A stretch of 44,470 nucleotides of DNA from Acidobacteriaceae bacterium (lineage in GTDB: Bacteria > Acidobacteriota > Terriglobia > Terriglobales > Acidobacteriaceae), in contig PLOG01000160.1 of the NCBI GenBank assembly GCA_003142935.1, positions 14,634 to 59,103 of the forward strand. The letters run 5' to 3'. Numbering within the stretch: position 1 is the stretch's first letter; every line of letters starts with the position of its first letter. The position numbers were made by a program, and so were the translations under genes. Below are positions 1-9,901 of the stretch, piece by piece. Under the pieces are notes generated by a model. The model was not told the origin of the DNA. It saw nothing but the letters and a program-made list of their open reading frames with translations, and ran no database searches.

Positions 1-1613
1 CGCGGAGCGCTGCCGTGCAACAGGATGGGGAAGTCGAGGACTGGCAACAGGCGCTCGTAGAGAGCACGCATCTGGCTGTAGCTGGTAAAGAGGCAAAAGG
101 CGCGGCCGCGCGAAAGCTCGAGTACTCGCTGGATGCAGCGCGCGGCGGCTTCAGGAAACTCCGGGTCGCGGGGGTCGGGCATCTCCGGCGGCAGGTAGAG
201 CAAGGCCTGCTTTCCGTATTGGAAGTGCGAAGGCACCACGAGCTCGCGCGCCCCCTGGCCCGTATCTCCGAGGCCGAGCCGCCGGCGCATGTGCTCAAAA
301 CCGCCCTGCACGGTAAGTGTGGCGGAGGTGAGCACCACGGTGGGAATTCGCTCGAAGACCAACTCGCGGAGCAACTCGGAGACGTCGATGGGCGTGGCCT
401 GGAGGAAGGTGGTGCGCGCCTGACTTCTGAAGTTGCCCCGCACCGTCGATCTTTCGGAGGAGTTCCCCAAAACGCGCCGCTCCATCCAATAAACCATGTT
501 GCTGGAATTGGATTCGAGCAGGAACTCGAGTTCGCCGCGCAGGCGCGCCACGCGCTTCTTGAGGCCGGGCGCTTCGTCGATGCCGGTGAGCCGCTCCATC
601 TCCGTTTCCATCAGCTTGAGCGTGGTGCGCACGGCGATGTAGAGATCGCCGGAAGTTTCGAGGAACTCCTCGCGCGCGGAGAAGGGCTGGCGGCCGTCGC
701 CGGCCATGGGCAGCCCGGCGAAAAACATGCGAGCCCGGTCGCGAAGCTGCTGGGTGGCAGCGGGCATGTTTCCCGCGCCCTCCTTGCCGCGCAATAGCAC
801 ATCGGTGTCGCGCGCCAGTTCTTCAAAGCGAATGTTGCTGACCGAGAGGCCGAAGTAGCTGGAAGCGACGTCTTCCAGTTCATGAGCCTCGTCGAAGATC
901 ACGGCGGCGGCCTCGGGCAAGATGCCGGCGTCGGGCGCGCCGGTGGCCTGCTGCTTGACGGAGAGGTCGGCGAAGAACAGGTGGTGGTTGACGATAATAA
1001 TGTCCGATTCAAGGGCTTTGCGCCGCATCTCGGTGATGAAGCAGCGGTTGTAATCCGGACAAGTTGTGCCCAGGCAGGCCTCGGAGCGAGCGTCGAGCTT
1101 TTGCCAGAGGGCGCTGGACTCCGGCATCCCTGACAATTCTGCACGGTCGCCGGTTTCGGTCGTCTTCTCCCAGTTGGCGATCTGCTGGAACTGATCAATC
1201 TCTTCAAGGCCTGACAAAATCGGCTGATTTTGCAGTGCTACCAGCTTGTGACGGCAGAGATAGTTGGCGCGGCCTTTCATATAACAGACGCGGAGGTCGC
1301 CGATCAGGGTTTCCAGGAACGGAACATCGCGGAAGTAGAGCTGGTCTTGCAGGGCCTTGGTGCCCGTGGAGACGATGACGCGCTGGCCAGTGCGCAGGGC
1401 GGGGAGCAGGTAGGCGAGGGTTTTGCCGGTGCCGGTGCCGGCTTCGACAATCAGGTGGCGGTGTTCAGTGAGCGCCCGCTCGACGGCTTTGGCCATTTCG
1501 AGCTGGCCGGGGCGGTACTCGTAGGGCAACGGCGAACGCGCCAGAATGCCGCCCGGAGAGAAGAACTCGTGAAGGGAGGGCAGAGCGCGGGTTGAAGTGT
1601 CAGAGAAGGCCAT
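1..1613 (-). CDS. DinG-family ATP-dependent DNA helicase (partial; runs off left edge)
   Basis: Hand translation of the minus strand from the ATG at 1613 reads MAFSDTSTRALPSLHEFFSPGGILARSPLPYEYRPGQLEMAKAVERALTEHRHLIVEAGTGTGKTLAYLLPAL...IIVNHHLFFADL...VIFDEAHELEDVA...VVLTSATLTVQGGFEHMRRRLGL. It contains a Walker A (AGTGTGKT), a DEAH box and the DinG/XPD-like CxxxxC region. It is missing from the ORF track because it has no stop in the window. Confidence 0.93.
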   Translation of the reverse strand, partial: MAFSDTSTRALPSLHEFFSPGGILARSPLPYEYRPGQLEMAKAVERALTEHRHLIVEAGTGTGKTLAYLLPALRTGQRVIVSTGTKALQDQLYFRDVPFLETLIGDLRVCYMKGRANYLCRHKLVALQNQPILSGLEEIDQFQQIANWEKTTETGDRAELSGMPESSALWQKLDARSEACLGTTCPDYNRCFITEMRRKALESDIIIVNHHLFFADLSVKQQATGAPDAGILPEAAAVIFDEAHELEDVASSYFGLSVSNIRFEELARDTDVLLRGKEGAGNMPAATQQLRDRARMFFAGLPMAGDGRQPFSAREEFLETSGDLYIAVRTTLKLMETEMERLTGIDEAPGLKKRVARLRGELEFLLESNSSNMVYWMERRVLGNSSERSTVRGNFRSQARTTFLQATPIDVSELLRELVFERIPTVVLTSATLTVQGGFEHMRRRLGLGDTGQGARELVVPSHFQYGKQALLYLPPEMPDPRDPEFPEAAARCIQRVLELSRGRAFCLFTSYSQMRALYERLLPVLDFPILLHGSAP

Positions 1614-1677
1614 CGGGACCGGGTGCTCACTCCATCATAGTGATGAGGGCGGAGGACCGATCCCGAGGGGATTGAGT

Positions 1678-1956
1678 TCAAGCGGATTCGGCGGTGGTGG
1701 GATCGATGGTCCTGAGTATCTTGGCGATGTTGTTGGCAGGGAAGCCGCCCTGGCTGGCGTGTTCGCGGATCATTTCCTCGTCCGGCGCGATATAGATGCA
1801 GTAGAGCTTGTCCTGGGTGACATAGCTGTGAAGCCACTGGATCTGAGGGCCGAGGTTGCGGAGGACACAACAGGACTTTTCGGAGACGGCCTGCAACTGC
1901 TGAGCGGACATGTCGCCGAGTCCGGGAATCTCACGTTCAATGACAAATTTGGGCAT
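1678..1956 (-). CDS. DUF4242 (nickel-binding/SCO4226-like) small protein
   Basis: MPKFVIEREIPGLGDMSAQQLQAVSEKSCCVLRNLGPQIQWLHSYVTQDKLYCIYIAPDEEMIREHASQGGFPANNIAKI matches the DUF4242 pattern. Start chosen at the internal ATG (1956) rather than the ORF-track start. Confidence 0.85.
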   Translation of the reverse strand: MPKFVIEREIPGLGDMSAQQLQAVSEKSCCVLRNLGPQIQWLHSYVTQDKLYCIYIAPDEEMIREHASQGGFPANNIAKILRTIDPTTAESA

Positions 1957-2054
1957 GGATTGACCTCGTCGAGATGGGGATTGGGCTAGTGTATCCATAT
2001 TTCGAGCGCGGTGCACAGGAGAGTTGTCTGAATGGGCAGACTGAAGCGTTTGTG

Positions 2055-2312
2055 TCAGCCGAAATCGGAATCTTTGCCGGATGAAGAAGCGTGGTATTCG
2101 GCGTCGCCTTCGGACTGGTTGGGGTTCGCGCCGAGCCAATGGCCGATCAGCGTTGCCGCTTCGGCGGACTCGGTGCCGTCAAGGCCGGCGGCGGATTTCA
2201 ACAGGCGCTTGCGGACATCGGCGGCTCGCTGGGCAGCGGCGGCCTTTTCGCTGTTGGCGACAGAGTAAGAATTTGCCGCGTTCACGTTCATGGAGTTCCC
2301 GTGGATGTGCAT
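2055..2312 (-). CDS. Small hypothetical protein (MHIHGNSMNV... N-terminus)
   Basis: ORF with an ATG at 2312 preceded by GGAAGAGAGGAG-type purine-rich sequence; no known domain recognised. Confidence 0.55.
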   Translation of the reverse strand: MHIHGNSMNVNAANSYSVANSEKAAAAQRAADVRKRLLKSAAGLDGTESAEAATLIGHWLGANPNQSEGDAEYHASSSGKDSDFG

Positions 2313-2562
2313 GATTCGCTCCTCTCTTGGAAGGGGGCACTTGGAGTGCCGAGATTTCATGGGGAATATTGGAACGGGCTCATCTACAATCCTGTTCTCA
2401 AATTGCCCACCAACGGGTGCAACCTAGACGGCAGAGAATAGGCTTCCATTCAGGTCAGACGGTAGACTGGTAAGGAGGGACACGCGGATCAAGTGGTTCT
2501 GAGCCAAGGCGGCTGAAGAACTTATATGTCCCTGGGCATGCAGACCCGATTGGAGCCAAGTT

Positions 2563-4059
2563 TTGCCGACGTATCGCAGATCGGTTGTTCCCAGCAGGGC
2601 GGGTGCGGGAGCGCTGCCACTGGTGGCCATCGTAGGCCGGCCCAACGTGGGCAAATCCACGCTCTTCAACCGGCTCACGCATAGCCGCCGCTCGATTGTG
2701 GGCGACGAGCCGGGCATTACGCGCGACCGCATCTACGGGGAATACGAGTGGGCCGGGCGGCAGTTCAGGCTCGTCGACACGGGCGGGATGGTGCCCGACG
2801 ATGCGGAGCTGATTCCGACGGAGATCTATAACCAGGCCAAGGTGGCGCTGAAAGAGGCAGACGCGCTGGTGCTGGTAGTCGATGCGCGGACGGAGCTGGC
2901 CAGTCCCGACTACGATCTGGTGAAGCTGCTGATCCGCGGCGGCAAGCCGGTGTTTCTGGCCGTCAACAAGGTCGAGGGCGAGGCCATGGCGATGGGGGCG
3001 GAGAACTTTCGCCAGCTTGGCCTTCGCAACGTTTATCCCATCAGTGCGGAACATGCGCTGGGCATCGGGGACTTGCTCGACGCGATTTCGGAGGCGATTC
3101 CAGAGCCGGCTGACGTTCCGCTGACGGAGAAACAGATCGCGGATGAGGCAGCTGCTACTGAGGCCGGGCCAGACGCGGAGGATGCGGAACAGTTGCATCG
3201 GACGCATGGCGAGTTTGAGCAGCACGAGACTTCGGTAGCCATCATCGGGCGGCCGAATGTGGGTAAGTCCACGCTTCTGAACGCGTTGACCGGCACCAGC
3301 CGCGCGATTGTCTCGCCCATTGCGGGAACTACGCGCGACGCGGTGGACGAGGTTGTGGAGTTCGAGGGCCAGCAACTGCGGTTTGTGGATACCGCAGGGA
3401 TACGGCGCAAGGGTAAGACGCACCTGATGGCCGAAAAAATGAGCGTGGTCATGGCCCGGCGTCATCTGGAAGCGGCAGACGTGGCGCTGCTGGTGCTGGA
3501 TGCAACGGATGGAGTGACGGCCGCGGACGCTACCATCGGCGGATATGCGCACGAGAGCGGGCGCAGCGTCATTATCCTGGTGAACAAGTGGGACGCCATC
3601 ACGACCGGGCGCACAGACGGCAAGCCGCCGGCAGACCGGGAGATTTTCGAGAAGCAACTGCGCTCGGCGCTTAAATATCTGAACTACGCGCCGGTGATTT
3701 TTCTTTCCGCGCTGGAAGCCATGGGGCCGGAGAGAAAAGGAATGGCCCGGGTTCTGAACGAAGTCGTGGCCGTGGCTGCGGAGCGGCGCAAGCGCGTAAC
3801 CACAGGGCAGATGAACCGCTTCCTCGAGAAGATCGATTTTCAGCGTGCGCCGGTGCCGATGGCCAAGCGGATACGGATTTTTTACATGACTCAGGCTGCC
3901 GTGGCGCCGCCCACGTTTGTGCTCTTCACCGACCGCGACATCAAGCTGCACTTCGCCTTCGAGCGGTTCCTCGAAAATCAGATTCGCGAGGCCTTCGGCT
4001 TCAAGGGGACACCGATCTGGTTCAAGGTGAAGGCGCGGAATGTGAAGAAGGAAGAGTGA
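2563..4059 (+). CDS. der: Ribosome biogenesis GTPase Der (EngA), tandem G domains
   Basis: Two GRPNVGKST P-loops (VAIVGRPNVGKSTLFNRLT and VAIIGRPNVGKSTLLNALT), DTGG/DTAG switch motifs, NKxE/NKWD, and a KH-like C-terminus. Confidence 0.97.
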   Translation: MPTYRRSVVPSRAGAGALPLVAIVGRPNVGKSTLFNRLTHSRRSIVGDEPGITRDRIYGEYEWAGRQFRLVDTGGMVPDDAELIPTEIYNQAKVALKEADALVLVVDARTELASPDYDLVKLLIRGGKPVFLAVNKVEGEAMAMGAENFRQLGLRNVYPISAEHALGIGDLLDAISEAIPEPADVPLTEKQIADEAAATEAGPDAEDAEQLHRTHGEFEQHETSVAIIGRPNVGKSTLLNALTGTSRAIVSPIAGTTRDAVDEVVEFEGQQLRFVDTAGIRRKGKTHLMAEKMSVVMARRHLEAADVALLVLDATDGVTAADATIGGYAHESGRSVIILVNKWDAITTGRTDGKPPADREIFEKQLRSALKYLNYAPVIFLSALEAMGPERKGMARVLNEVVAVAAERRKRVTTGQMNRFLEKIDFQRAPVPMAKRIRIFYMTQAAVAPPTFVLFTDRDIKLHFAFERFLENQIREAFGFKGTPIWFKVKARNVKKEE

Positions 4060-4152
4060 GATCGCCCCACATCTCCCGGGAAGAAACGCCGGTGGAGGTG
4101 GGACACTCGGCAAGATTGTCACCAAGGTTCATCCCGGTGCATCTATAGAGAC

Positions 4153-4632
4153 ATGATTATTGAAAAAGCGACATTCGGCGCAGGCTGTTTCTGGGGAGTG
4201 GAGGCGGCGTTTGCGGCTATCCCCGGCGTGACGGCTACTGCGGTTGGCTATGAGGGCGGCCAACTGGAGCGGCCCAGCTACAAAGACGTGTGCACGGACC
4301 AGACTGGGCATGCCGAAGTGGTCGAGCTGGACTTCGATCCCGCACAGGTGAGTTACGAGCAGTTACTGGACTCGTTCTTTGCGCTTCACGACCCTACTAC
4401 GCTCGATCGCCAGGGGCCGGACTGGGGCACGCAGTACCGCTCGGCAATCTTCTTTCACTCGCCGGAGCAGCAGGCGCTGGCGCTCGCCAAGATCGAGCAG
4501 CTTACCGCCGAAGGCCAATTCAAGCCGAAACGGATCGTGACGAAAGTTGAACCCGCGCAGACCTTCTGGCGCGCCGAGGAGTACCACCAGAAGTATCTCG
4601 AGAAGCGCGGCCAGGCGAGCTGCCACATCTAA
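4153..4632 (+). CDS. msrA: Peptide-methionine (S)-S-oxide reductase MsrA
   Basis: [31 protein letters not shown]...EVVELDFDP...[11 protein letters not shown]...[13 protein letters not shown]. Confidence 0.97.
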   Translation: MIIEKATFGAGCFWGVEAAFAAIPGVTATAVGYEGGQLERPSYKDVCTDQTGHAEVVELDFDPAQVSYEQLLDSFFALHDPTTLDRQGPDWGTQYRSAIFFHSPEQQALALAKIEQLTAEGQFKPKRIVTKVEPAQTFWRAEEYHQKYLEKRGQASCHI

Positions 4633-4633
4633 A

Positions 4634-4667
4634 AGCAGGGATCAGGGATCAGGGAACAGGGATCAGG
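4634..4667. repeat. Short imperfect repeat cluster (GGGATCAG / GGGAACAG units)
   Basis: cagggatcagggatcagggaacagggatcagg lies in the gap between convergent genes. The 16-mer CAGGGAACAGGGATCA recurs in reverse complement at 14769-14784. Confidence 0.7.
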
Positions 4668-4693
4668 AAAAACGCGGTTCGGCGGCGAACTGT

Positions 4694-5521
4694 CTATCTC
4701 TCTTCGTCGGCCTGGATTTCATCCAGTTTTGGATCGGCTATTCCCGGTTCTTCTGATTTTGTCTCAACGGAAGGCTCGGTCCCCAGCTCGTTGATCCAGA
4801 GGCACACGATCCACCACACCACTACGGCCACAAACACGACGCTATTGGCGTTGTAGAGCTTTTCCTGAATACCCATAACGTGCTCGTACTCCGCCTGGGT
4901 GTGGGGCGCAGCGTGGAGCGCGATTGCCTGCCAGATGCCGCGCACGGCCATTTGCGCAATTTGAGCGGTGGAGAGGCCAATAGCGATCTGCTGGGTATGG
5001 CTGCGCCAGCCGGCCTTGAAGCTGCGCCCAAACAGGACCACAAGCAGGCCAAGCCCGACGGTCAGCACGCTGGAGAGGAGACTAGCCTTCTGCGCGACCA
5101 GTTGCATCAGGCGTAGCACCGCAAGCGCCGACTCGGCGGTGAGCGTCTGCCAGGCAGGCCAGGGACCCCATTCGGCCAGCACTGCGGCACCAACGGCCAG
5201 CAAGGCCAGTGTGCCAATGATCCAGGCACGACGACTGGCTCGCGCAAACGCGCGACGCGCAATTTCCACCACCACCAGCAGCGTAACTAATGCCTCCACA
5301 ACGGCGAGCGTCAGGAAGATGGAACTCATGGTGATGGGCGCCAGGCGTCCATAGAGCATCCTGCTCGCGAGCAGGCGCAGCGCCGTCAGAACCATGCTCG
5401 CGGTGAACCAGGGAAAACGGCGCGCGCGATCCCGTCCCAGCAAAACCACGAGCAGAACCAGAAGCGCCGCGAAGGTCAGCGTCCAGAGAATCTGGACCGT
5501 ATTGAATCCTGAGAAGTGCAT
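4694..5521 (-). CDS. Hypothetical multi-pass membrane protein
   Basis: 275 aa with about seven hydrophobic segments (LWTLTFAALLVLLVVLLG..., FLTLAVVEALVTLLVVVEIA..., VVFVAVVVWWIVCLWI). Confidence 0.75.
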   Translation of the reverse strand: MHFSGFNTVQILWTLTFAALLVLLVVLLGRDRARRFPWFTASMVLTALRLLASRMLYGRLAPITMSSIFLTLAVVEALVTLLVVVEIARRAFARASRRAWIIGTLALLAVGAAVLAEWGPWPAWQTLTAESALAVLRLMQLVAQKASLLSSVLTVGLGLLVVLFGRSFKAGWRSHTQQIAIGLSTAQIAQMAVRGIWQAIALHAAPHTQAEYEHVMGIQEKLYNANSVVFVAVVVWWIVCLWINELGTEPSVETKSEEPGIADPKLDEIQADEER

Positions 5522-5603
5522 TTGAACCTTGTCCGGCCCGCGCGTAGATTATGGCGAGGGCACTGCATTAAGTCTAACCGCCGCCGCCTGCCATAATTCC
5601 AAT

Positions 5604-6203
5604 ATGCTGGTGCTGGCTTCAGCTTCTCCCCGCCGCCGCGAATTGCTTCTGCAGGCAGGATTCTCGTTTGAGGTGCGCCCCGCGCACATTCCGGAGGAAC
5701 CGCTCGAAGGCGAGGATCCGTTTACCTATGTCACCCGGCTGGCTCGCGAAAAAGCCCAGGCCGTGTACCGCGAACTTTCGGCAGAAGCCCAGGCGGCAGG
5801 AACAGAACGCCCTGACGGCTGGTATCCGCTTGCTGTGCTGGGCGCCGATACAACGGTTACGCTCGACAAAGCCATCCTGGGCAAGCCTGAAGATGCCGCC
5901 GATGCCGCGCGCATGTTGCGGCTGCTTTCAGGGCGCACGCATCGCGTAATTACCGGCGTGGCGCTGGTGACGGAGGACGGGGTCGAGGTTGCTACCGAAG
6001 CCACCGCGGTTCGCTTTCTCGCCCTGTCGGACGAGGAGATTGCCGCATACGTCGCAAGCGGCGAGCCCATGGATAAAGCCGGCTCCTACGCCATTCAGGG
6101 TCGCGCGGCGCGCTGGATTCCGCGCATCGAGGGCTGCTACTTCAACGTGGTGGGCCTGCCGCTGGCGCTGGTGTCCAGGCTGCTGGAATCGCGCAACCTG
6201 TAA
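5604..6203 (+). CDS. maf: Maf-family nucleoside triphosphate pyrophosphatase
   Basis: MLVLASASPRRRELLLQAGFSFEVRPAHIPEEPL...VLGADTTVTLDKAILGKPEDAADAARMLRLLSGRTHRVITGVAL...GEPMDKAGSYAIQGRAARWIPRIEGCYFNVVGLPL. Confidence 0.95.
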   Translation: MLVLASASPRRRELLLQAGFSFEVRPAHIPEEPLEGEDPFTYVTRLAREKAQAVYRELSAEAQAAGTERPDGWYPLAVLGADTTVTLDKAILGKPEDAADAARMLRLLSGRTHRVITGVALVTEDGVEVATEATAVRFLALSDEEIAAYVASGEPMDKAGSYAIQGRAARWIPRIEGCYFNVVGLPLALVSRLLESRNL

Positions 6204-6311
6204 CCAGGAATGTTTCCGCCGTCACATATGGATGTGATAACAGGGGATTCTTCACATTCCACTCCCGATTCCGAGGTAGACTTCTCGCTACTCCGAAATA
6301 GAAGGAAGCTC

Positions 6312-7163
6312 ATGCGGGTTCGTTTCTTTTTTTATAGCGCACTCCTGTCTCTCGTCTCGACATTCTCAATTCCAGCGATGGCGCAATTTCAGGCGCCCAC
6401 CGACGAAGAACTCAAGATGACCGCCGATCCCAAGGCCCCGGGCGCGGCCGCTGTTTACCTGAATGTCGAAGAGATCGCCAACGATCCGATACACTACCAG
6501 AGCTTTTATGCGCGCATCAAGGTGCTGACGGAAAAGGGCAAGGAACTGGCCACAGTCGAGGTGCCCTACTTCAAAGGCAACAAGTAGGTCACTGACATCA
6601 AGGCCCGGACCATCCATGCGGACGGAACTGTGATTCCACTCGTCGGCAAGCCGGAAGATCTGCTGATTTCAAAGAATGGAGACAAACAGTTCGGGCGCAT
6701 GGTCTTTACACTGCCGAGCGTGGAAGTCGGCTGCATTCTGGAGTATCGATACGAGCTGCATTACGACGACAAAGTTTATTCGTCGCCAATGTGGGATGTT
6801 CAGTAGCCATACTTCGTTCATAAGGCGCATTACGAATTCACGCCATTCAAGGCGTTTCTGCCAGGCTCACAAAACCAGACCTCCATGTATCTGGAGAACG
6901 AGGATGGGGAGGGCTGAATACTCTGATCTGGTGGGAAAGACTGCCCAAGGGCGCAAGCGTGCAGCAGGCGCCCTCCTCGGGGCGTTACAGCGTGGATGTA
7001 ACCGATGTCTGCCCATTCCGGACGAAGAATGGATGCCGCCGATCAGCAGTCTGCTCTATAAGGTGCGGTTTTATTACAAGGCCGCAAGCTCCGCGACTGA
7101 ATTCTGGGAGAAGGCGGCCAAGCGCTGGTCAAAACAAGTGGATAAATTTGCCGAGCCGAGCCC
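6312..7163 (+). pseudogene. Degraded DUF3857-type (transglutaminase-associated) secreted protein
   Basis: MRVRFFFYSALLSLVSTFSIPAMAQFQAPTDEELKMTADPKAPGAAAVYLNVEEIANDPIHYQSFYARIKVLTEKGKELATVEVPYFKGNK*VTDIKARTIHADGTVIPL...MWDVQ*PYFVHKAHYEFTPF... Two in-frame TAGs (6585-6587, 6804-6806), a frame jump near 6914 (GEG*/LNTLIWWERLPKG) and another near 7010 (IPDEEWMPPISSLLYKVRFYYKAASSATEFW). Confidence 0.88.
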
Positions 7164-7361
7164 GCTCAGGCGAACGCCGTGATCGCCAACGGTGAAGCCG
7201 ATCTGGTGTTCCTGGCGCGAGAGATGCTGCGCGATCCGTATTGGCCTGCCCATGCAGCGGCTGCGCTCGGCGAACCCGCCACCTGGCCGGTTCAGTATCT
7301 CCGCGCTGCGCCGCATGGCTCCACAGCACGCCCCGCCGTTAGCTGCCCGGAACGAGGGTAA
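7164..7361 (+). pseudogene. C-terminal fragment of an old-yellow-enzyme (YqjM-like NADH:flavin oxidoreductase)
   Basis: Reads AQANAVIANGEADLVFLAREMLRDPYWPAHAAAALGEPATWPVQYLRAAP, the typical OYE tail. No N-terminal part is present; it abuts the DUF3857 relic. Confidence 0.82.
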
Positions 7362-7519
7362 ACGTCGGCAGGGCAAGGTTTTGGGCCGGTTTCGCGCGAA
7401 TTTTGCTCACCAATATGGTGCAGGACCGAGATTTGCTCCACAAACGGTGCACAATGTGGCCTATACTTCGTGTAGAGCGAGGCCCCGACCTTGGCCGCGG
7501 CCTCCTACTCTCCCTAACT

Positions 7520-8005
7520 ATGGCCACGCAACTATCCCGGAAGCGCGCCTTCGAATCGCCCTCGATCCCCGACCGTCTTTATTTCAAGATTGGCGATGTC
7601 GCGCGTATCTGCGAGGTTGAGACCTACGTTTTGCGATTCTGGGAGTCGCAGTTTCCGCAACTCAAGCCCAATAAGAGCGGGACGGGGCAACGGCTTTACC
7701 GCAAACGCGACGTGGAACTCGCGCTGGAGATCAAGCGGCTGGTTCATGCCGAGGGGTACACGCTCGCCGGCGCGCGCCAGACTCTTGAGCAGGCGAGCCG
7801 GCGCCGCGATCCGGAGCCCACTTCATCGGCGGCTACGGGCGACCCCGGCAAGCGACTGGATTCGGTGGCGGCGGCCATTGGGCATGCCCGAGCTGAACTG
7901 CGGGAAATTGCCGGAATGCTGACGGCCCCGACTCCGGCTGCCCCACGCCGACGCAGCAAGCTGACCACGTTCTCAATGCAAACCGGCTCGCTCTTCCCGT
8001 CGTAG
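7520..8005 (+). CDS. MerR-family transcriptional regulator
   Basis: RLYFKIGDVARICEVETYVLRFWESQFPQLKPNKSGTGQRLYRKRDVELALEIKRLVHAEGYTLAGARQTLEQ. MerR helix-turn-helix signature; start at MATQLSRK. Confidence 0.92.
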   Translation: MATQLSRKRAFESPSIPDRLYFKIGDVARICEVETYVLRFWESQFPQLKPNKSGTGQRLYRKRDVELALEIKRLVHAEGYTLAGARQTLEQASRRRDPEPTSSAATGDPGKRLDSVAAAIGHARAELREIAGMLTAPTPAAPRRRSKLTTFSMQTGSLFPS

Positions 8006-8156
8006 GGCTGATCAAAACAAGACACAGTGGATCTTTCCGGACGAAATGTCTTCCGGGCCCTGCATCGGCATGGCGCGACGAATACGCGCGGGCAAATGGA
8101 ACAAGCATGTTCCTGAGCTGAAGTAGCCCGTCACCGCCCCGACCGGCTCGGGTTCT

Positions 8157-9572
8157 TTATAACTGGTCTTCAAGTTGCGCGGGGGTGTGGCGAAGGATTT
8201 TGCCGGCGATCCTGGCCGCCTTTAGACGGTAGCTGACTGCCATCATTGCCGCCAGCGGGATTAGACAGGAAACGCGATTCTGATACCGGCTTTGAGGGTG
8301 ACCAAGCGTGCCCATAACCAATGCGTTTACAAGAAAACCAACAAGAAGCATAAGGATGGTCGCCGCAAACCTCTTGTCGGCTGCGTACAGGCTTTTCGCA
8401 AGGGCGCCCAGAACCACGAACGACAAAATGATGACGCAGATATCCAGCTTGGAAATTTGAGCGAAGTCAAGGCTGTCGGACTGTTGCCTGGATCGCTGGA
8501 ACTCGTTGAAGACGGCTGCCGGGAAGTCGTTCTTCAGCGTAGTGGAAACGTAAGCATCATCCCCATATCGTACTATGCCGTCTCCCGTAGACAAGAGGAT
8601 AGACTGGCGGCCCGCGTCCAAAACGGAAGCGAGGACAAACCGGGCAGGATAACGGAAGATGCACTGCGCAACCACAAAACCGGCGTATTTCCGAACCTCT
8701 TCCCAATCGCCGGCGGCCTGCAACGGCCCGCCCCACAGGAAGAAGTCCGAGCTATCTGGGTTTGGAAATAACTGTCGTTCCTGGTGGAGAATGGGCAGCT
8801 CAGGACAGATTGAGAACGGAATGGTCTTGCATTCTTCATCGAGATAGTCGAAGCCGATTCCATCGTCCAAAAGTTTGGCCATCATGAATACGCTGCTTCC
8901 CCTGGTTGTGGAAAACGACCGATGGTGACGGCTAACGGCATTTGGAAGAATGAGAAGACCAAAGCCGGCACAGACGGCCAGCAGGGGGCCGGCAAGCGAA
9001 GGCTTCAGACGGGATCGCACAAGAGCAAGGGTCAACAACAGGGCGCATGCAAGAAGAAAATTGGCCTGGTGGACGCAGATCGCGAGGAGCACAACGGCAT
9101 AAAGAAATACTTTTCGAACATTCGTAAGCGCGAGAGAATGTAGCGCCAGCAGAACCAGGCTGCAAACCAGCAGAGGGGTAAACAGATCCGGCATGATTTC
9201 TGAAGCTAAGACTGGCAACGATGAAACTGCGGCAGAAATAGCGACGAGGGTGGCCATGTGAAGCGCGCGAAGAGGTCCAAGGGAAACATCGAAAGGGATT
9301 GCAAGAACGCCAACTGTAATCGCGGCCTGAGCAACAACGATCGGCCAGAGAGTCTGCCTCAAGTGTAAGGCGTAAAGGAATACCGAGTAATGAAATGGGC
9401 GATCTATCGGATTGAAACGATGAATTGCCGCAGCTAGATATGTCCCCGTGTCGAAATATACCAGCGGAAATCTGTTGAAAAGTGCCGGGAACATTAAAAT
9501 CAGGAAGGCAGGGCTGTATGTCATGAGGAACTTGACTAGTCGTGCTCCGAACGCTCGAAATCTCAATCTCAT
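8157..9572 (-). CDS. Hypothetical polytopic membrane protein (glycosyltransferase/GT-C-like)
   Basis: 471 aa, about 10 hydrophobic segments, N-terminal FDTGTYL loop reminiscent of GT-C enzymes. No confident family. Confidence 0.7.
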   Translation of the reverse strand: MRLRFRAFGARLVKFLMTYSPAFLILMFPALFNRFPLVYFDTGTYLAAAIHRFNPIDRPFHYSVFLYALHLRQTLWPIVVAQAAITVGVLAIPFDVSLGPLRALHMATLVAISAAVSSLPVLASEIMPDLFTPLLVCSLVLLALHSLALTNVRKVFLYAVVLLAICVHQANFLLACALLLTLALVRSRLKPSLAGPLLAVCAGFGLLILPNAVSRHHRSFSTTRGSSVFMMAKLLDDGIGFDYLDEECKTIPFSICPELPILHQERQLFPNPDSSDFFLWGGPLQAAGDWEEVRKYAGFVVAQCIFRYPARFVLASVLDAGRQSILLSTGDGIVRYGDDAYVSTTLKNDFPAAVFNEFQRSRQQSDSLDFAQISKLDICVIILSFVVLGALAKSLYAADKRFAATILMLLVGFLVNALVMGTLGHPQSRYQNRVSCLIPLAAMMAVSYRLKAARIAGKILRHTPAQLEDQL

Positions 9573-9901
9573 TTGCGAACCTTCGACGCAGCGTATCCTC
9601 CATTCTCACCGCAAATGAGAAGGGGGAGACCCTGAGGACTTCACTAAGCCGTCTATTTAATCTAAATGGCCGGGGCGGAGATGTGCTCTAACATGTTAGC
9701 GATCTCACCAGTATCCTTGAACGCTTCGCGTTGCTCCTTCAGCCCGGAGATACCATAGACGCTTAACTATCGATTTGCAAATGAAAAGATATGCTATTGC
9801 CCGTATCTCCGTATCCTTCCAAAGGCGCATCAGCACTCGTTGGAAGCACGGATCTGTCGCTGCCTCGGATCATGGCGTTGACGATAATCCGCCCGGTATC
9901 C

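Noticed and set aside
2455-4125. 556-aa minus-strand ORF antisense to der
   Set aside because: Lies exactly opposite a clear der gene; composition is Arg/His/Pro-rich with no domain. A GC-rich antisense open frame, not a gene.
8030-8130. Short plus-strand stretch QWIFPDEMSSGPCIGMARRIRAGKWNKHVPELK after the MerR gene
   Set aside because: Looks like a possible protein tail but I could not assign a family and no start or upstream coding is visible; left unannotated.
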